Positions 1 to 13,176 of a stretch of 64,000 bases of DNA are shown piece by piece; positions within the stretch are counted from its first letter, which is position 1; the number at the start of each line of letters is the position of its first letter. Origin of the DNA: Perognathus longimembris pacificus (lineage: Eukaryota > Chordata > Mammalia > Rodentia > Heteromyidae); the NCBI RefSeq assembly GCF_023159225.1, contig NC_063162.1, positions 95,994,880 to 96,058,879 of the forward strand, read 5' to 3'. The translations under genes and the position numbers were made by a program. The notes below the pieces were generated by a model. The model was not told the DNA's origin. It saw only the letters and a program-made list of their open reading frames with translations, and made no database searches.

Positions 1-72
1 ATGGTCAGTTTAAATCTATGCAAATTGACAGCTCTTTTTTTTTTTTTACATGCAAAGTAGTGAAAAAAATGT

Positions 73-290
73 TGGTGAAGCTGGACTCACAACTGCAATC
101 CTAGCTTTTCAAGAGGCTGAGATCTAAGGATCACAGTTCCAAGCCAGGAAAGTTTATGAGCCTCAGCACTTCCAAGTAACCACCAATAAGCTGGAAGTAG
201 AGCTGTGGCTCAAGTAGCAGTACTTGTCTTGAAAGAAAGCTAAAGGATAGTGCACAGATCATGAGTTCAAGCCTTGGTCCTTTCACACAC
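73..290 (+). mobile_element. Composite B1/Geo SINE
   Basis: A B1/7SL-like head (CAATCCTAGCTTTTCAAGAGGCTGAGATC) is followed by the Geo-like tail (GCTGTGGCTCAAGTAGCAG, then GAGTTCAAGCCTTGG). Diverged. Confidence 0.8.
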
Positions 291-822
291 ATTCAAAATA
301 GTAGGTGAGATTATGATTGGACAGTAAGGATTCAATGTCTCAGAAGAAAATGGAAATTTTCAAGCAGTAAAGGATCATGAAATTGGATGATCTTTTCCAG
401 AGGGTTAATATTGAAATAATTAGTGCAAAGATTTTTGGAGAAATGACACAAGAATAGAATTTTGCTACTATCATGAGAGTGATATATAGATTTGGAGATT
501 TCATTTTTTTGGTAGGAGTTTTCTCTCTATGGGCCGTGTCTCAATCTCTTACCTCTGGGCTCATAAAAAATACTTTCCTGGTCATGCTAATTGATTCTCA
601 TATGAAGTATTTCTAAAATTAGAATTATACTACCATTGTTCTGATGACCACAGGAATTCATTTATTGAAGTAAGTATTTATGTCACTATTTATTGTCATT
701 TAAATACTGCTAAAGAAAATGGTTATAGTTTACTTTATAAAATATTATTCATTTAGTTGGAAAGAAACTTATAAATTGCAGAAACTGCTTTTTAGTACTG
801 TTTACTCCACAGTGATGACAGG

Positions 823-823
<1 letters not shown>

Positions 824-872
<49 letters not shown>
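824..872. repeat. (TG)n microsatellite
   Basis: About 24 uninterrupted TG units. Confidence 0.97.
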
Positions 873-873
<1 letters not shown>

Positions 874-3227
874 TGCAGTATTATCTTAAATTTAGGTTGG
901 AGCTTCTGAGACTGAGTTAATTAAAAAGGGAAAATGGAAGATGCTACTTATCATGTATTACTTTTCAGTAAGATATTTTTGGATGTTAGCGTTTCCTGCT
1001 TATAGTCTTGTTTATTACCTGTTTTTTTTGTAGTGCTGAATTTTAAAAGATGACATATAAAATGACATACTTACTTTTTTCCTGAATTATTTGTGAGATC
1101 ACTACTGTTTATTGATAGTGGGTAACACCCTAGGAATTGTTCTGAGACGTTGGGAGAGATGAAGGTGCAGAACGGAGAGAAGCCCATCTTTTCACATGTT
1201 CTTCCTGTAGGAGCTTCAGGACTCACGACCACTCAGTAGCCACTACAAAGCATTCTTGAGGTGTGGCTATTCTGTAGGTCAGTCTACCACAGCATTCCTC
1301 AAGACATCTTCCTACTGGACTGAAAGATACCAGGAGGTATTAGGATCTTGTAGCCTCTACCAGCCTGGAATAATAACAGAGACTGCCCAGCCCTTTCCAA
1401 ATACCTACTTAACTTTTATTTGAAAGAAAGCATAGCATGACCAATCAGTGAAATTATAGTTACTTTGAGAAACTCTCAGTATTCAAAAAGGGACAATTTC
1501 AGTGCGACAGATACTTTTCAAGTTACCAAGGGGTCCTAAGTTATTTATTGAGTAAAGTGATATTGCAAAGTATGGATTTGTATGGGCATCTCAATTCAGG
1601 GATTTCATTTCAATTTATTAGCTCTGCCTTTCAGATATAGCTGCAGGTTGTTCAGTTTCACCCCTGCCAGTTGGATATGAAGTACTGTATGTTTGGGCTC
1701 ACTGTACAGAATTTGTTTCCAAAAAAAAAAAATCATGTCATGCTGCTTTCCATCTACTGGACCGGTAGGGGCAGGAAGATCTGATTTGAAGCCAATGCAG
1801 AGTGAAAAACTGATTAGATTTGGATTGTTCATACATTAGGCTTTTTTCCTGTTCTTACCTTTTTCCAGATGGAAGAACCAGTTTCCTCCCAGGATGCTTT
1901 TTTCCTCTGACAATTAGCGGAAGAAGATGGGAGCATTTAGGACCACTACTGCTGAAGTGTCACTCTATTAAGCTTGGGCTTTAAAATTTAGGAGAAACAT
2001 TCAACACATTGTGTAGTTGCTCCGTGATTTTTCAATTAATGTTGCTTTTAAAATTAGGAATATGGCTTTCTGTCTTTGGGTGCTGCTTTTTGTCTTATTG
2101 ACACAATACTATCTTTCTAACATCCACCGGAAAGTAGGTGGTCTATGTAAAAAAATTCAAAGGAGACTCGGAATACCTTTTAAAGCCTCAAGTTATTTTA
2201 AAATGTCAACTATCCTGCCTGCAGATCTTTCTAATGTACATTATGTGCCCTCCTTTCTTAAATTCAGTGTTTGCACCTCGTTTTTCATTTTCATGGTACT
2301 TCAGGGTCATCATTATGAATGTTAGTTACTACCCTTTCAATATTGCAACATGTTCTCAATGATTAGTGAGGCATAGACAACTCTGGGCCCTTTTGACCAA
2401 AAATGAATGTGAATTTTGTGTCCCCAGAATTCTTGCAGTACATTCTTGCTATCTATTTCATTGGCCAGTATGTACTTTTCACAGAGAATCTGAATTCGAG
2501 GCCTACTAGCAAAGTTCACTTGGTCTAATGCTTTTTTTTTGTTGTTGTTCATTAGGAATAGAAAAGATAATGAAGTAACAATCTGATGTCCAGAAGCTCT
2601 GCTTCTGTTAAAAATCTCTGTAGTTCTTTAAGTCTCAGGCTTCTCATAAGAAAGTGCTCAGATTCATGACTCTAGTATTAAACATTTGCTTCCTGTGGGT
2701 CCAGTGCTATTCTGAGTTCCCCTGTGTGTTACCTTGTTATATTCTCTCCTATGCTCCATGAGAAAGGGCTGATTGTCACTAAGAGGAGAAACTGAGTCAC
2801 ACAGAGCTCACCTTGCATTCCAGAGGACTTCTAGGTAGTGAATAGCAAAGCCAAGACTTGATCTCTACAGTCTTAACCACTCTGCTTTTATGCTTCTGGG
2901 TGAATTACATCTTCATACCTAACAATTATGTCTAAGGTTCTGGGTTTGAAAAGTAACAACTCTAACATTGAACATTATTAAAGGCTCACTCTGTATGCAC
3001 AGTATCTCATTTAATCCTGTCAGTCACTCCATGAGGCAGGGTCTTTATTATTATTGATTTGAGAGTGGAGGAAAGTGTATCAGGATTTTTATAATATTTA
3101 TTATGGATGGTGTGTGTATGTGCTCATGTATGCATATGTGCCAGTGAATGTACATACATGTTTACATGTAGACACACATATCCATTGCATACTTAGTTAT
3201 GTTAAATAGTTATGTTAAATAGGGGTA

Positions 3228-3402
3228 AGAGCCTGGCACTGATAGCTCAGTCTGTAATCCTGAATGCACACAAACCAGGACTCTTATCTCCAATTACCAG
3301 CAAAAAAGTGCAAAGTGGAGGTGTGGCTCAAGAAGTAGATTACCAGCCTTGGGCAAAAAAGCCAAGTGCAAATACATAGCTCTAAGTTCAAGCCCCAGTA
3401 AG
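3228..3402 (+). mobile_element. Composite B1/Geo SINE, internally deleted
   Basis: It shows a short B1-like start, the linker TCTTATCTCCAATTACCAGC and the Geo-like tail ending AGTTCAAGCCCCAGT. Its A-rich tail has expanded into the purine tract that follows. Confidence 0.8.
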
Positions 3403-3403
3403 A

Positions 3404-3629
3404 GCAAAGAAGAAGAAGAGGTGGAGGAGAAGGAGGAGGAGGAGGAGGAAAGAGAGAGAGAAAAAGAGAGAGCGAGAAAGAGGAAGGAAGGATAGAAAGA
3501 GAGAAAGAGAGAAAGAAAAAAAAACGAAAGAAAGAAAAGAAAAACTGAAAGAAAGAAAAACGAAAGAAAGAAAGAAAAAAGAAAGAAAGAGAGAAAGAAA
3601 AGAAAGAAAGGGAAAACAAGAGAGGACTA
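3404..3629. repeat. Purine tract (GAA/GGA/GAAA)n
   Basis: An almost pure A/G stretch following a SINE tail, with GGAGGA units on the left and GAAAGAAA units on the right. Open frames on either strand here are low-complexity artefacts. Confidence 0.95.
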
Positions 3630-3789
3630 ACTGTTGGGGACAGAGAGCAATGTGGAAAATACACACATGTCTTGGCCAAAGATGCAGCTGATAAGGGCTC
3701 AGTCAACTATTTTTCAAGGAGAAAAGTGGATTGGTGTTGCTGAGTATTATTATTATTATTTGAAGAAGCTTAGAATTTTAAACCAGCAA

Positions 3790-4130
3790 AATTGAAATAT
3801 GCTTTTATTTTTATTATCATCAGTTGGTTGAACAAGGTTTCATTATAATATGTCCACTTATGTACACAACACATCTTTTGTATATGATTCATTGTTTCTT
3901 TTATCTTTAAGTAGTTGTACAAAAGGGTTTTGATTCAACATGTCAGGTTATGAGTACAATGCATATTTTATCAATGTCACCCGAACCACCCCCAACCCCC
4001 ATCATATACAATGCATCTTAATCTGAGTCTTCACTCCTTTCATTATCCCCTTTCCCCTTCCCACATCCCACAGGGACTCAGCAAGTTTCACTATTCCATT
4101 TTCAGGCAGGTACATAAAGTAATTGGACCA
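3790..4130 (-). mobile_element. Old L1-3'-end-like remnant
   Basis: Sequence such as TTGTACAAAAGGGTTTTGATTC and the pyrimidine-rich CCCCTTTCCCC stretch parallels the antisense L1 3' UTR layout at 40985-41110, and repeats in diverged form at 24605-24735 and 52757-52870. Identity is low, so the family assignment is tentative. Confidence 0.5.
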
Positions 4131-4954
4131 TATTCACCCTTTTAAAATAGATACTTAAGCAGTCACAACTAATCAATTTTGAACCTAGTCCGAAGCAATC
4201 CGAAGCATTTGCAAACTCTGATTGAGGTCATCATCAGAAATGATGAGACATTTTCTGAGGATTAGAGTCAGCCGCCTGTTGGCATCTCTGTTGCTCTTTG
4301 AAAAGATGAAGGATGGATCTAAGCCTACAGTTCTTATGACTGACTGTTAAGATGCTACAACGGTACTCTGTAATGTAGAGAAAGTTGAATTATTAAGTGA
4401 ACTTTTGAGAAATAATTGGCTCGTGAGGCTCATGGTTTAGGTCCATTCTATAGATTATGAGGAATTCTGGCTTCTATTCCTGCTTTATCTTCAGTTGACA
4501 AATCCTAGACACTTGATGCTGAAGGGGGTATGAGGTCTTCTTCATTCAGGTGTGCTCCTCTGAAGAGTTTGAGGAATTTTTAGTGCAGGCACCATAACTC
4601 ATAGGTGATTAGTATTAAAAAAATAAAGGAAATATACAGTTTCATTGAGAATTGTAATGGTTTGGAAACCTCTCAGGAAGTTACTGTAGTGTGCTAAGAA
4701 TCAACCACGGAGCAAGCTAGGGACATCTTGGTGACAAAACATCTATATCTTCATTTTGACCTGTTTTATACCTCATCTTTGCTCTGAGAATTCCTTAGTA
4801 CAAAGTATCTGAAGCTTAATCTGACTCAATCTTTACAATTCAATTGAACCTAATATGCCATTTAAAAAATCATGAGCTCCATAACAGTAGGTAAGTATTG
4901 ACCCAACTTGGTCCTTGACACTAGTACTGAACAACATATTTTATATTTGCAAAA

Positions 4955-5110
4955 GAGGATGAGGGGCTAATGCCTGTAGAAACCAGGTTGGGCACAAAGT
5001 CTGTGAGAATCTTATTCCCATTTAACCAGAAAAAAACCCAGAAGTAGAGCTGTGGCTCTAAAACTAAAACAAAGAAGGGGCAAAGTAGATATGGGATCAC
5101 CATGTGCTTA
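4955..5110 (+). mobile_element. Degraded composite SINE remnant
   Basis: GGGGCTAATGCCTGTAGAAACC, the linker TGAGAATCTTATTCCCATTTAACC, and AAGTAGAGCTGTGGCTC are recognisable; most of the B1 head and Geo tail is lost. Confidence 0.55.
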
Positions 5111-5490
5111 AAAAATTCCTTTAAAAACTTTGTGTTCTCTTTCCTATTGCTGTCCTACTTAGATAATCTTATTGAAGAAAAAAAAATGGTATCAATTTGC
5201 TGTGCTATGGTCTAAATTCCTCTCTCTGAAATAGAGGTGACTGTATTTCCAGATGCTGCGAATAATGGAAGAAATGAAACCTCGAATGAGGGTCCCTGTC
5301 CTTAAATGTGTTTCAGTTTGCATTTTGATAGCAGTTTAGAAATGTTATCGCTTGTTTTGTCACAGACATAATTCACATCTTTCTTCAGGCACTGTAAACA
5401 AGAGAAATGGTTTAATGGCCCCATAAAGGCACTCTGCTGATAGCTGAGATTAGGCTCTTCAGTAATGGATGTTAGGGTGTGTACATGGGC

Positions 5491-5507
5491 GGGGGGGGGG
5501 GGGGGGG
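5491..5507. repeat. Poly-G run (17 G)
   Basis: An uninterrupted G run. Length is likely to vary or be miscalled, and it can form a G-quadruplex. Confidence 0.95.
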
Positions 5508-5971
5508 CATCGAGGGCTTTCCAGGGGTAAGTGTACTGATAAAGTACCTGAGCCGGACTCAGATGCAGCTTAAGGGCCTGCATTTCCCTGTGCCATAGAA
5601 GATGGATTCATAAGGAGTGTGACACTGTTGTCTTTATTTGTCCACAACCTTCCCCTTCGTTCCTTGCATTTCACTAAGCACTAATTGAGGTGGGTGCCAT
5701 GCATTTATCACCTGAAATTGAAGTGATATTAACTGAAAGCAAATGCTTTTCATTTATGGAGAGTAATACTAACAACATATATTTATATCAAAGGCTGTAT
5801 GCATTTTTCATGCCATGCTTGTGTCTGATCTTAAATAATATAATTTATGGATACCATTTACTTTTTCTTTATACAAATTTTTTTGTTTCTTTTTTTTTAG
5901 ACCTTGCTATAGCCAAGTGAAATCTTTCTCTTTCTTTCCTAAGTACTTTGGTGTCTAAAGAATGATTTATT

Positions 5972-6030
5972 TTTGATATATACATATATTATATATTACA
6001 TATATATAGAGAGAGAGAGAGTGGGGGGGT
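5972..6030. repeat. (TA)n / (GA)n / poly-G compound tract
   Basis: ATATATACATATATTATATA, then GAGAGAGAGAGAG, then seven G's. Confidence 0.85.
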
Positions 6031-6591
6031 GTTAAGAACTTATCCACGTTCTGTGTCACTTTGGTCTAAATAAATGCTTGAAATTTCTTACAGCTCATAA
6101 ATTTGCAGTGTTTTAGAGTCTCCATTTGGGGTCATTTTTCATCAGTCAGTTTAGATATATCCCTGTGGATTAACTCTACAGAAGGATGCAGATTTGGGGC
6201 ATTGCTTATAAGCAGTTAGTAAATGAAGATTAGAGGTCCGTGGTTGGCTAGTAACCTAGCATGAGTAGATGCCAGTGTTCCAGCCTTTTTCATATCTTTT
6301 TCTCCTTTTTTTCCTATGTACCACACTGAGGAATAAGGATCAGCCAACTGTTCTCTGTGAAGAGACAAATGAAAAGTATCTTAGGCTTTGCAGGTCACGA
6401 CTATGCTACTCAGTCCTTGTAGCCCCGAGTACCCTTAGACTGTACTAGTAAATGGTTTATGAGACTATTCTTATATTTTGTGAAAGGCTGAAGGAGACCC
6501 ATTGGCTGTAATTTGGACAAACTCTCTTCTAAACACCATATGGTAGACTATTTTAGAATAGATCTTTAAAAATTTTTTTTTTATTTTTTTA

Positions 6592-6797
6592 ATTTTTTTT
6601 TTTTTGCCAGTCCTGGGCCTTGGACTCAGGGCCTGAGCACTGTCCCTGGCTTCTTCCCGCTCAAGGCTAGCACTCTGCCACTTGAGCCACAGCGCCACTT
6701 CTGGCCGTTTTCTGTATATGTGGTGCTGGGGAATCGAACCTAGGGCCTCGTGTATCCGAGGCAGGCAATCTTGCCACTAGGCCATATCCCCAGCCCA
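6592..6797 (-). mobile_element. IDL-Geo SINE, full length
   Basis: Antisense copy with poly-T head, rc Geo (CCAGTCCTGGGCCTTGGACT), rc ID-like half with intact B-box (GGGGAATCGAACC) and end CATATCCCCAGCCC. An imperfect flanking repeat (CTTTAAAAATTTTT versus CTTTTAAAATTTTT) is likely the target duplication. Confidence 0.9.
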
Positions 6798-6841
6798 CCT
6801 TTTAAAATTTTTAATCAATTAATTAATTAACTTACTGTGAT

Positions 6842-7345
<504 letters not shown>

Positions 7346-7359
7346 GCTCTAGTTATTCT

Positions 7360-7472
7360 TTTCAGATAAGGTCTTCATACCTTATTGTCATGCTGACCTG
7401 GGAATGAAATCTTTACAATCTTCCTCCTTCCTCCTATCTAGCCAGGATTACAGATATGTCCTACCATGCACA
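7360..7472 (-). mobile_element. B1-like SINE fragment
   Basis: TGCTGACCTGGGAATGAAATC and CTAGCCAGGATTACAGATATG are antisense 7SL/B1-like blocks. Diverged, boundaries approximate. Confidence 0.55.
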
Positions 7473-7639
7473 GTTCTAAAAATGGTAGTTTGTTTTTCCT
7501 TAACACAACTGAAATTGCAATATCAAATTAAGGAAACTGTCATCAAGTCTCTTATCCTAGCTAGATTTCCTGCAAAAACTATAGATTTGATTCAATGATT
7601 TTGCTCTGTCAAGAGAATAATTAAAAATATGATATTAGT

Positions 7640-8365
7640 ATTCCCTTTGAATTTCCTACTTCCAATACCAGTAAACACGGTTTCCAATATACTCAGATAA
7701 GATTACAGAGATAGTGTAGGTACAACCATAGGAAGGTGATACAAGAACATCATCAATAATAGAAACTACACATACACATAGGACGTTGAAAGTAGTTACA
7801 ACTGTGATATATCAATTGTTTCCATAACATGGAGTTCATTTCACTTAGCATCATCTTATGTGTTCCTAAGGGTATAGCTATTGGGCCTTGTGATGCTCTG
7901 CTATGGCTTGCCTAAACCTGTACTAATTATTCCCAATAAGGGAGGCCATAGAGTCCATGTTTCTTTGGGTCTGGCTCACTTCACTTAGTATAACTTTTTC
8001 CAAGTCCTTCCATTTCCTTACAAATGGAACAATGTCATTCTTTCTGATAGAGGCATAAAATTCCATTGTGTATATGTATCACATTTTCCTGATCCATTCA
8101 TCTATGGAGGGGCATCTGGGTTGGTTCCAGATTCTCGCTATGACAAATTGTGCTGCGATAAAAAAAGAGAAATAACTACAAAAGCAATACTTGCAAAACT
8201 GTTTGGTGTAAGTGAACTGAACACCTGGGGGGGGGGGAAAGGGGGGGAGGGAGGGGGGCATGAGGGACAAGGCAACAAACAGTACAAGAAAAGTATCCAA
8301 TGCCCAATGTATGATACTGTAACCTCTCTGTACATCAGTTTGATAATAAAAATTTGAGAAAAAAA
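7640..8365. mobile_element. L1 3' end with internal inversion (twin-primed insertion)
   Basis: 7640 to about 8150 is antisense L1 ORF2-end/3' UTR sequence (compare 41200-41665, same orientation). From about 8163 to 8365 the terminal L1 3' UTR is in sense orientation, ending ATAATAAAAATTTGAG plus A-tail. ATGATATTAGT flanks the whole at 7629-7639 and 8366-8376, so it is one insertion with a 5' inversion. Confidence 0.88.
8227..8262. repeat. G-rich patch in an L1 3' UTR
   Basis: G runs separated by short A/T spacers, inside the sense part of the twin-primed L1. The same position is G-rich in other L1 copies in this window. Confidence 0.85.
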
Positions 8366-8384
8366 ATGATATTAGTTAAGTATC

Positions 8385-8580
8385 ACTGGCTCATGACTAA
8401 TTACAACTTCTCAGTAAACTGAGGCCTGGAGGATCATAATTTAAAGCCAGCAGTGATAGAAAAGTCCATCTGGCTCTGTCTCCAATTAACCAAAAAAAGT
8501 GCCAGATTGCAAGCATGGCTCAAAAGATAGGGCATAAGCTATTAGCTTAAGGCTCTGAGTTCAAGTCTATTACAGGTACA
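8385..8580 (+). mobile_element. Composite B1/Geo SINE
   Basis: GGCTCATGACTAATTACAAC begins a degraded B1 head. CTGTCTCCAATTAACC is the linker, and GGCTCAAAAGATAGGGC and GAGTTCAAGTC are the tail's A- and B-box-like blocks. Confidence 0.7.
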
Positions 8581-9732
8581 CATAGAACATATGAGGCTTT
8601 TTTTTTCCCCCTAGGGTAATTGTTTTGTATTCAGATAATCTGTATTCTGTTTTTCTCTCAGGATGAGAGTTAAGAAGGAAAACAAAGTGAAAGGTTAGAG
8701 CCAAGACTACTTAATACTGTGTTTACGTTCACTGTCCACATATAGAAAGAGACCTCTGTGTCGCTTATGACATTTAGGTTATCAGGAAATAGCAGAATCT
8801 TATGATGCTGGATAGCAACATTTTTTCCTTCATTGGAATATGAGTAGTATGAAATTTTAAATGCCTCTGGTCACAGTAATAAATTGAAAGAAGGCAGAAT
8901 GCCTAAAAGCAAGCACGAAGGCTCTCAGAAGTGTTTGCATTTAGCTACAAGTGCCAGGAATATATTAGTAAGGTCATGTGTATAGCTATATTGTAGCTCA
9001 CAGACATGAATTAATTAAACATAAAGAAGATAGTGCTAGCTAGTATCTTTATTAGGGGGGAAAAAAGCAACAACATTGTTTTTAAAGCCTAAATAAAATT
9101 CTTGATGGTATGGAGAGTGTCCTACACTTCATTTCCAGTCTACAGTGACACACTCATTCCCCATTCACAAACACCTAGCATAGTATCTGAGCCATAGTAG
9201 CTGAATTAATTAATTACTAAAGAAATGAATGGATAAACAACTCATAAAATTTCTTAGTGGTGTTCAGGCATGAGAGAAATTGTAAATGTATGTATAAATA
9301 AAAATAAATTTGTGTTGCAGCCAAAACCCCAGTGCTCTGTTAATCTGTTAAAATTTAGACTTTGCTTCTTTATGCACATATTAGCAAGTTTTTCATTAGT
9401 GTGAAAAAAATACCTGAGAAAATCAACTTAAAATCTCAAGGTTGCAGCTCCTGGTTGCTTGCCCCTGTTGCTTTGGGCCTGTGCTGCTGAGCATCTCCTA
9501 ATGAAGGAGACTATTCATGTCAAGCCAGCTGAGAAGCAAGAGATAGGAATTGGAGAGGCCAAGGTCCCACTATCTCCTTCAAGAACATAATCTCAATAAC
9601 TTCCTTCCACTAGGCTCTCCCTCCTAGAAACTAATCACTTTTCACAAACAGGGGAACTAAGCTTTGAATGCATTTGGAGGACATTAAGGAGCAAGGCCTT
9701 AAAAAACAAAACAAAACAAAACACGTTTATTC

Positions 9733-9943
9733 AGAGTGGTTCAGACCTACATAATCCTAGCTACTCAGGAGACTGATATTTGAGGATCATGGTTTAAAGC
9801 TAGCTGGAGAAGGAAAGCCTATGTATGAGTTTATTTTTACAATTAACCACCAAAATGTTGGAAGTGTAAGAGTGACTAAAGTGATAGTGTGGCAAGTTTC
9901 AGCCAATAATAAAAGAGATAGACCTTCAGTTCAAACCCCCAGA
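9733..9943 (+). mobile_element. Composite B1/Geo SINE with expanded purine tail
   Basis: ATAATCCTAGCTACTCAGGAG (B1 head), ATTAACCACCAAAATG (linker), and a diverged Geo tail ending CAGTTCAAACCCCCAG. Its A-tail runs into the (GGGAA)n tract. Confidence 0.75.
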
Positions 9944-9945
9944 AT

Positions 9946-10122
9946 GGAAAAAAAAGAAGGAAGGAAGAGAGAAAGGAAGGAAGGAAGGGAGGGTAAGGGA
10001 GGGGAGGGGAGGGGAGGAGAAGGGAGGGGAAGGGAAGGGAGGGGAAGGGAAGGGAAGGGAAGGGAAGGGAAGGGAAGGGAAGGGAAGGGAAGGGAAGGGA
10101 AGGGAAGGGAAGGGAAGGGAGG
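9946..10122. repeat. (GGGAA)n purine minisatellite
   Basis: GAAGGAAG-type start, then GGGGA units, then about 18 near-perfect AGGGA units. It grew from a SINE A-tail. Confidence 0.95.
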
Positions 10123-10451
10123 CAGGTCTATAAAATGCAAATGTTACTCAATGTCTCTGATTTGAATAATGGGAATTAGATATAGACAATGTGACAGTTC
10201 TTTGAAAATTATAAAATACTATGCAAATTTGCATTGTTCTTTTTCAAAGCATTTTCTTTTTTTTATTAATTTAATTTATTTATTAATTGAACACAAATTT
10301 TTTGACAAGGTGTTGTCCAAAAAGGGTACAGTTACATAGTAGGGCAGTGTGTACATTTCTTGTGATATCTTACACCCTGTTTTTCTTTCCCTTCTCTACT
10401 TCAGGTAGACATATATACAATATACAGTGTATCAAGAACATATACAGTATA

Positions 10452-10577
10452 CTCTGCCACTTGAGCCACAGCGCCCCTTCCGGCCATTTTCTGTATATGT
10501 GGTGCTGGGGAATCGAACCCAGGGCCTCATGTATACGAGGCAAGCACTCTTGCCACTAGGCCAAATCCCCAGCCCCT
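10452..10577 (-). mobile_element. IDL-Geo SINE fragment inside the L1 3' UTR
   Basis: The antisense sequence from CTGCCACTTGAGCC to CCCAGCCCC contains the ID-like half (rc of GGGGCTGGGGATTTGG and the B-box GGTTCGATTCCCC) and the 5' part of the Geo half. The Geo 3' end and A-tail are missing. Confidence 0.85.
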
Positions 10578-11038
10578 CCCCTAGGGTTTTATATGTAATG
10601 TCGTTATTAGACAATATGTCGACAGTAGTCTTATATGAACGTACATACATAGCTTTTGAGCTATTGTATTCCACTGAGAGGTCAATTTTTGACATTTATA
10701 TGTTGAGTAGTTGTATGGTTTTAGTTACATACTGTTGGGTCGCTGCCCCAATCCTGTGGGAAATACCATTTGACAAGCAGTTTTTGGTTTCACAGACCTG
10801 GTCTCTACTGTCTCTCCATCTCCCTTTCTTAACAGTCATATATCAGGGAGATCATGCCCCTTTGTTTTCTGTGTTCTAGGCTTTTCTCACTCAACATTAT
10901 TTGTTCAAGTTCTGACCATTTCCCTGCGAATACCAATATTTTACCATTCCTAATCGCTATGTAGTATTCCATTGTGTATAGGTACCATATTTTTTGGATC
11001 CATTCGTCTGTGGAGGGGCATCTGGGTTGTTTCCATAT

Positions 11039-11398
11039 TTAGGCTATTGTGAATTGTGCCATGATAAACATGGAAGTACAAATGTTTTTTTGATATCTTG
11101 GGACTTCCTGTTTAGGATAGATGCCTGGGAGTGGTATGGCTGGGTCATAGGGTAAGTGTATATTGAGCTTTTTGAGAAACCTCCATACTGTTCTCCAAAG
11201 TGGTTGTACTAATTTGCACTTCCACCAACAATGGAGAAGGGTTCCTCTTTCCCCACAGCCCCTCCAGCATTTGTTGTTGCCTGAGTTCAGGGTATAGGCC
11301 ATTCTAACTGGAGTGAGGTGGTATCTCAGGGTTGTTTTTATTTGCATTTCCTTTACTACCAGGGATGTTGAACATTTCCTCATATGTTTCTTTGCCAT
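11039..11398 (-). pseudogene. L1 ORF2 C-terminal segment
   Basis: The minus-strand frame gives H-M-R-K-C-S-T-S-L, then [30 protein letters not shown] and [10 protein letters not shown], the standard C-terminal cysteine-rich part of L1 ORF2. The Cys/His positions (C-x3-C-x7-H-x4-C) are kept here. Confidence 0.92.
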
Positions 11399-12141
11399 TT
11401 TTATTTCTTCTCTTGTGAAGTCTCTCTTTAGCTCCTTTGCCCATTTCCTAATAGGTTTATTGGGCTTGGAGGGGCTTAGTTTTTTGAGTTCTCTGTAGAT
11501 GACAGATATTAGGCCTTTGTCTGTTGCTGTGCTGGTAAAGATCCTTTCCCATATGGTTGGCTGTCTTTCTGTTTTGGTGGCTATGTCCTTAGCTGTACAG
11601 AAATTTTTTTAATTTGTAGTAGTCCCATTTGTCGATTCTCTCCCCTATTTGTTGTGCCCCTGGGACTATATTCAGGAAGTTCCTTCCTGTGCCTATAAGT
11701 TCTAGCGTCTTTCCTAATCTGTCCTTCAGTAGTTTCAAGGATTCAGGTCTGATATTGAGGTCCTTGATCCATTTTGAGTTGCTCTTGGTGCATGGTGATA
11801 GGCTTGGGTCTACTTTGAGTTTTCTGCATATAGCTGCCCAGTTCTCCCAGCACCAGTAGTTGAAGAGGCTATGTTTATTCCATTGTATGTCTTTAGCTCC
11901 TTTGTCGAATATCAGCTGACTGTAAGAGTGCCGTTTTATTTCTGGATCTTCAATTCTAATCCATTGGTCTTCTGATCTGTTTTTATACCAGTACCAGACT
12001 GTTTTCGTTATGATGGCCCTGTAGTAGAGCTTGACGTCTAGTATTGTGATACCTCCTACACTGCTTTTTTTGCCTAGAATTGCTTTGGCTATTCTAGGTC
12101 TTTTGCTGTTCTATATGAATTTATGGATTACTTTCTCTATT

Positions 12142-12807
12142 TCAGTGAAGAATGTGACTGGGATTTTGATAGGGATTGCATTGAATTTGTATAACAATTT
12201 GGGCAATATGGCCATTTTCACTATATTGATACTGCTTACCCATGAGCATGGGAGGTCTTTCCATCTCCTTGTGTCTTCTTTGATTTCTCTTATATAGATT
12301 TTTATAGTTTTCATTAAATAGTTCCGTCACGTCCTTAGTTAAGTTGATCCCTAGGTACTTTATTCTTTTTTTGGCTACTGTAAATGGAATTGTTTCCATA
12401 ATTTCCTTTTCTGTTTGTATATTGCTGGTGTACAGAAAAGCTGCTGACTTTTGTGGATTGATTTTGTATCCTGCTACTTTGCCAAAATGGTTTATTAGGT
12501 GTAGGAGTTTGGGGACTGAGTTTCTTGGGTCCTTCAGATGTAAGATCATGTTGCCTGCGAATAGGGATAACTTTATTTCTTCCTTGCCGATGTGGATCCC
12601 TTTGATGTCCTCCTCTTGCCTTATTGCTATGGCTAGGGATTCCAGCACTATGTTGAAAAGAAGGGGGGAGAGTGGGCATCTTTGTCTTGTTCCTGAGTTT
12701 AGGGAGAATGATTTAAGTTTCTCTCCATTTAATATATTAGCAGTTGGTATGTTGAATATGGCTTTTTTTGGTTTGGGGAAGGTTCCATCTATTCCTGTTC
12801 TCTCCAA
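12142..12807 (-). pseudogene. L1 ORF2 reverse transcriptase region, broken
   Basis: The minus-strand frame contains L1 RT features: [14 protein letters not shown] (consensus G-x-R-Q-G-C-P-L-S), I-A-I-R-Q, G-Y-K-I-N and [10 protein letters not shown]. The catalytic box that should read F-A-D-D reads F-A-G-N (bases 12550-12555), which removes both metal-binding aspartates. Upstream RT sequence continues at 13387-13554 beyond two SINE insertions. Confidence 0.93.
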
Positions 12808-12810
12808 AGC

Positions 12811-13030
12811 TTTTTTTTTTTTTTTTTTTTTTTTTTTGCCAGTCCTGGGCCTTGGACTCAGGGCCTGAGCACTGTCCCTGGCTTCTTCTCGCTCAAGGCT
12901 AGCACTCTGCTGCTTGAGCCACAGCGCCGCTTCTGGCAGTTTTCTGTATATGTGGTGCTGGGGAATCGAATCTTGGGCCTCGTGTATCCGAGGCAGGCAC
13001 TCTTGCCACTAGGCCATATCCCCAGCCCTA
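12811..13030 (-). mobile_element. IDL-Geo SINE nested in L1 ORF2, 15-bp target duplication
   Basis: A full-length antisense dimeric SINE: poly-T head, rc Geo half, rc ID-like half ending CCCAGCCC. It is flanked by perfect CTCTCCAAAGCTTTT copies at 12800-12814 and 13031-13045. It inserted after the L1, so this SINE family was active more recently than the L1. Confidence 0.95.
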
Positions 13031-13113
13031 CTCTCCAAAGCTTTTAATAAGTATGGATGTTGTATTTTGCCAAAGGCTTTTTGGGCATTGACTGAGATAA
13101 CAATGTGATTCTT

Positions 13114-13141
13114 TTTTTTTTTTTAAATGCATGAAATAAAT

Positions 13142-13176
<35 letters not shown>

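Noticed and set aside
12344..12868. 174-codon + strand frame
   Set aside because: Antisense shadow of L1 ORF2 plus a SINE.
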